The translations under genes and the position numbers were made by a program. DNA of 6,119 nucleotides from Pseudomonadota bacterium (GTDB taxonomy: Bacteria; Pseudomonadota; Gammaproteobacteria; Steroidobacterales; Woeseiaceae): contig JADFGH010000146.1 in NCBI GenBank assembly GCA_022567775.1, positions 1-6,119 on the forward strand, in the 5' to 3' direction. Shown one piece after another: positions 6,109-6,119 of this stretch. Numbering within the stretch: the first letter of the stretch is position 1; every line of letters begins with the position of its first letter. A model generated the notes under the pieces. That model was given only the letters and a program-made list of their open reading frames with translations. It made no database searches and was not told where the DNA came from.

Positions 6109-6119
6109 ATGAAAGGGAC
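6109..6119 (+). CDS. Start of a plus-strand gene (only first codons visible)
   Basis: An ATG followed by AAA GGG (Met-Lys-Gly) lies at the window edge. It is preceded by a purine-rich AGGGTGGGAA (6094-6103), which is a plausible Shine-Dalgarno about 5-9 nt upstream. A basic second residue would suit a secreted or membrane protein, but three codons cannot identify a product. The region 5974-6108 before it holds no other open frame I can support. Confidence 0.5.

Overview
The window looks like chromosomal DNA from a gammaproteobacterium or close relative. It has moderately high GC, tightly packed genes and household enzymes of proteobacterial type. I see no insertion sequence, phage gene, tRNA, rRNA or CRISPR array. 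The taxonomic call is inference from protein character, because no search could be run.

Layout, left to right. Positions 1-785 (minus) hold the first 261 codons of the proton-translocating NAD(P) transhydrogenase alpha subunit (pntA), cut by the window edge. It is preceded by a good sigma70-like promoter (889-916) and a leader of roughly 95 nt that carries a perfect 6-2-6 palindrome. From 1021 to 3465 (plus) three genes run head to tail with gaps of 9 and 21 bp: an HNH endonuclease, a stand-alone 5'-3' exonuclease/flap endonuclease of the PolA N-terminal type, and a fructosamine-kinase-family protein. This group is probably one operon. It ends 25 bp from the 3' end of a convergent minus-strand pair: ferrochelatase (hemH, 5402-4290), followed 7 bp later by a two-module vicinal-oxygen-chelate (VOC) protein with a very acidic tail (4282-3491). 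Upstream of hemH, a divergent intergenic region of about 115 bp contains two inverted repeats. It leads to a 151-residue conserved-looking protein with one hydrophobic segment (5518-5973, plus, GTG start, strong Shine-Dalgarno). A further plus-strand gene begins at 6109, with only the first codons visible.

Functionally, pntA supplies NADPH from the proton gradient and hemH makes protoheme. The VOC gene is probably translationally linked to hemH, but its substrate is unknown. The most unusual arrangement is the pair of nucleases (HNH plus 5'-3' exonuclease) joined to a deglycation-type small-molecule kinase. No function is assigned to the group as a unit, and it is the best lead in the window.
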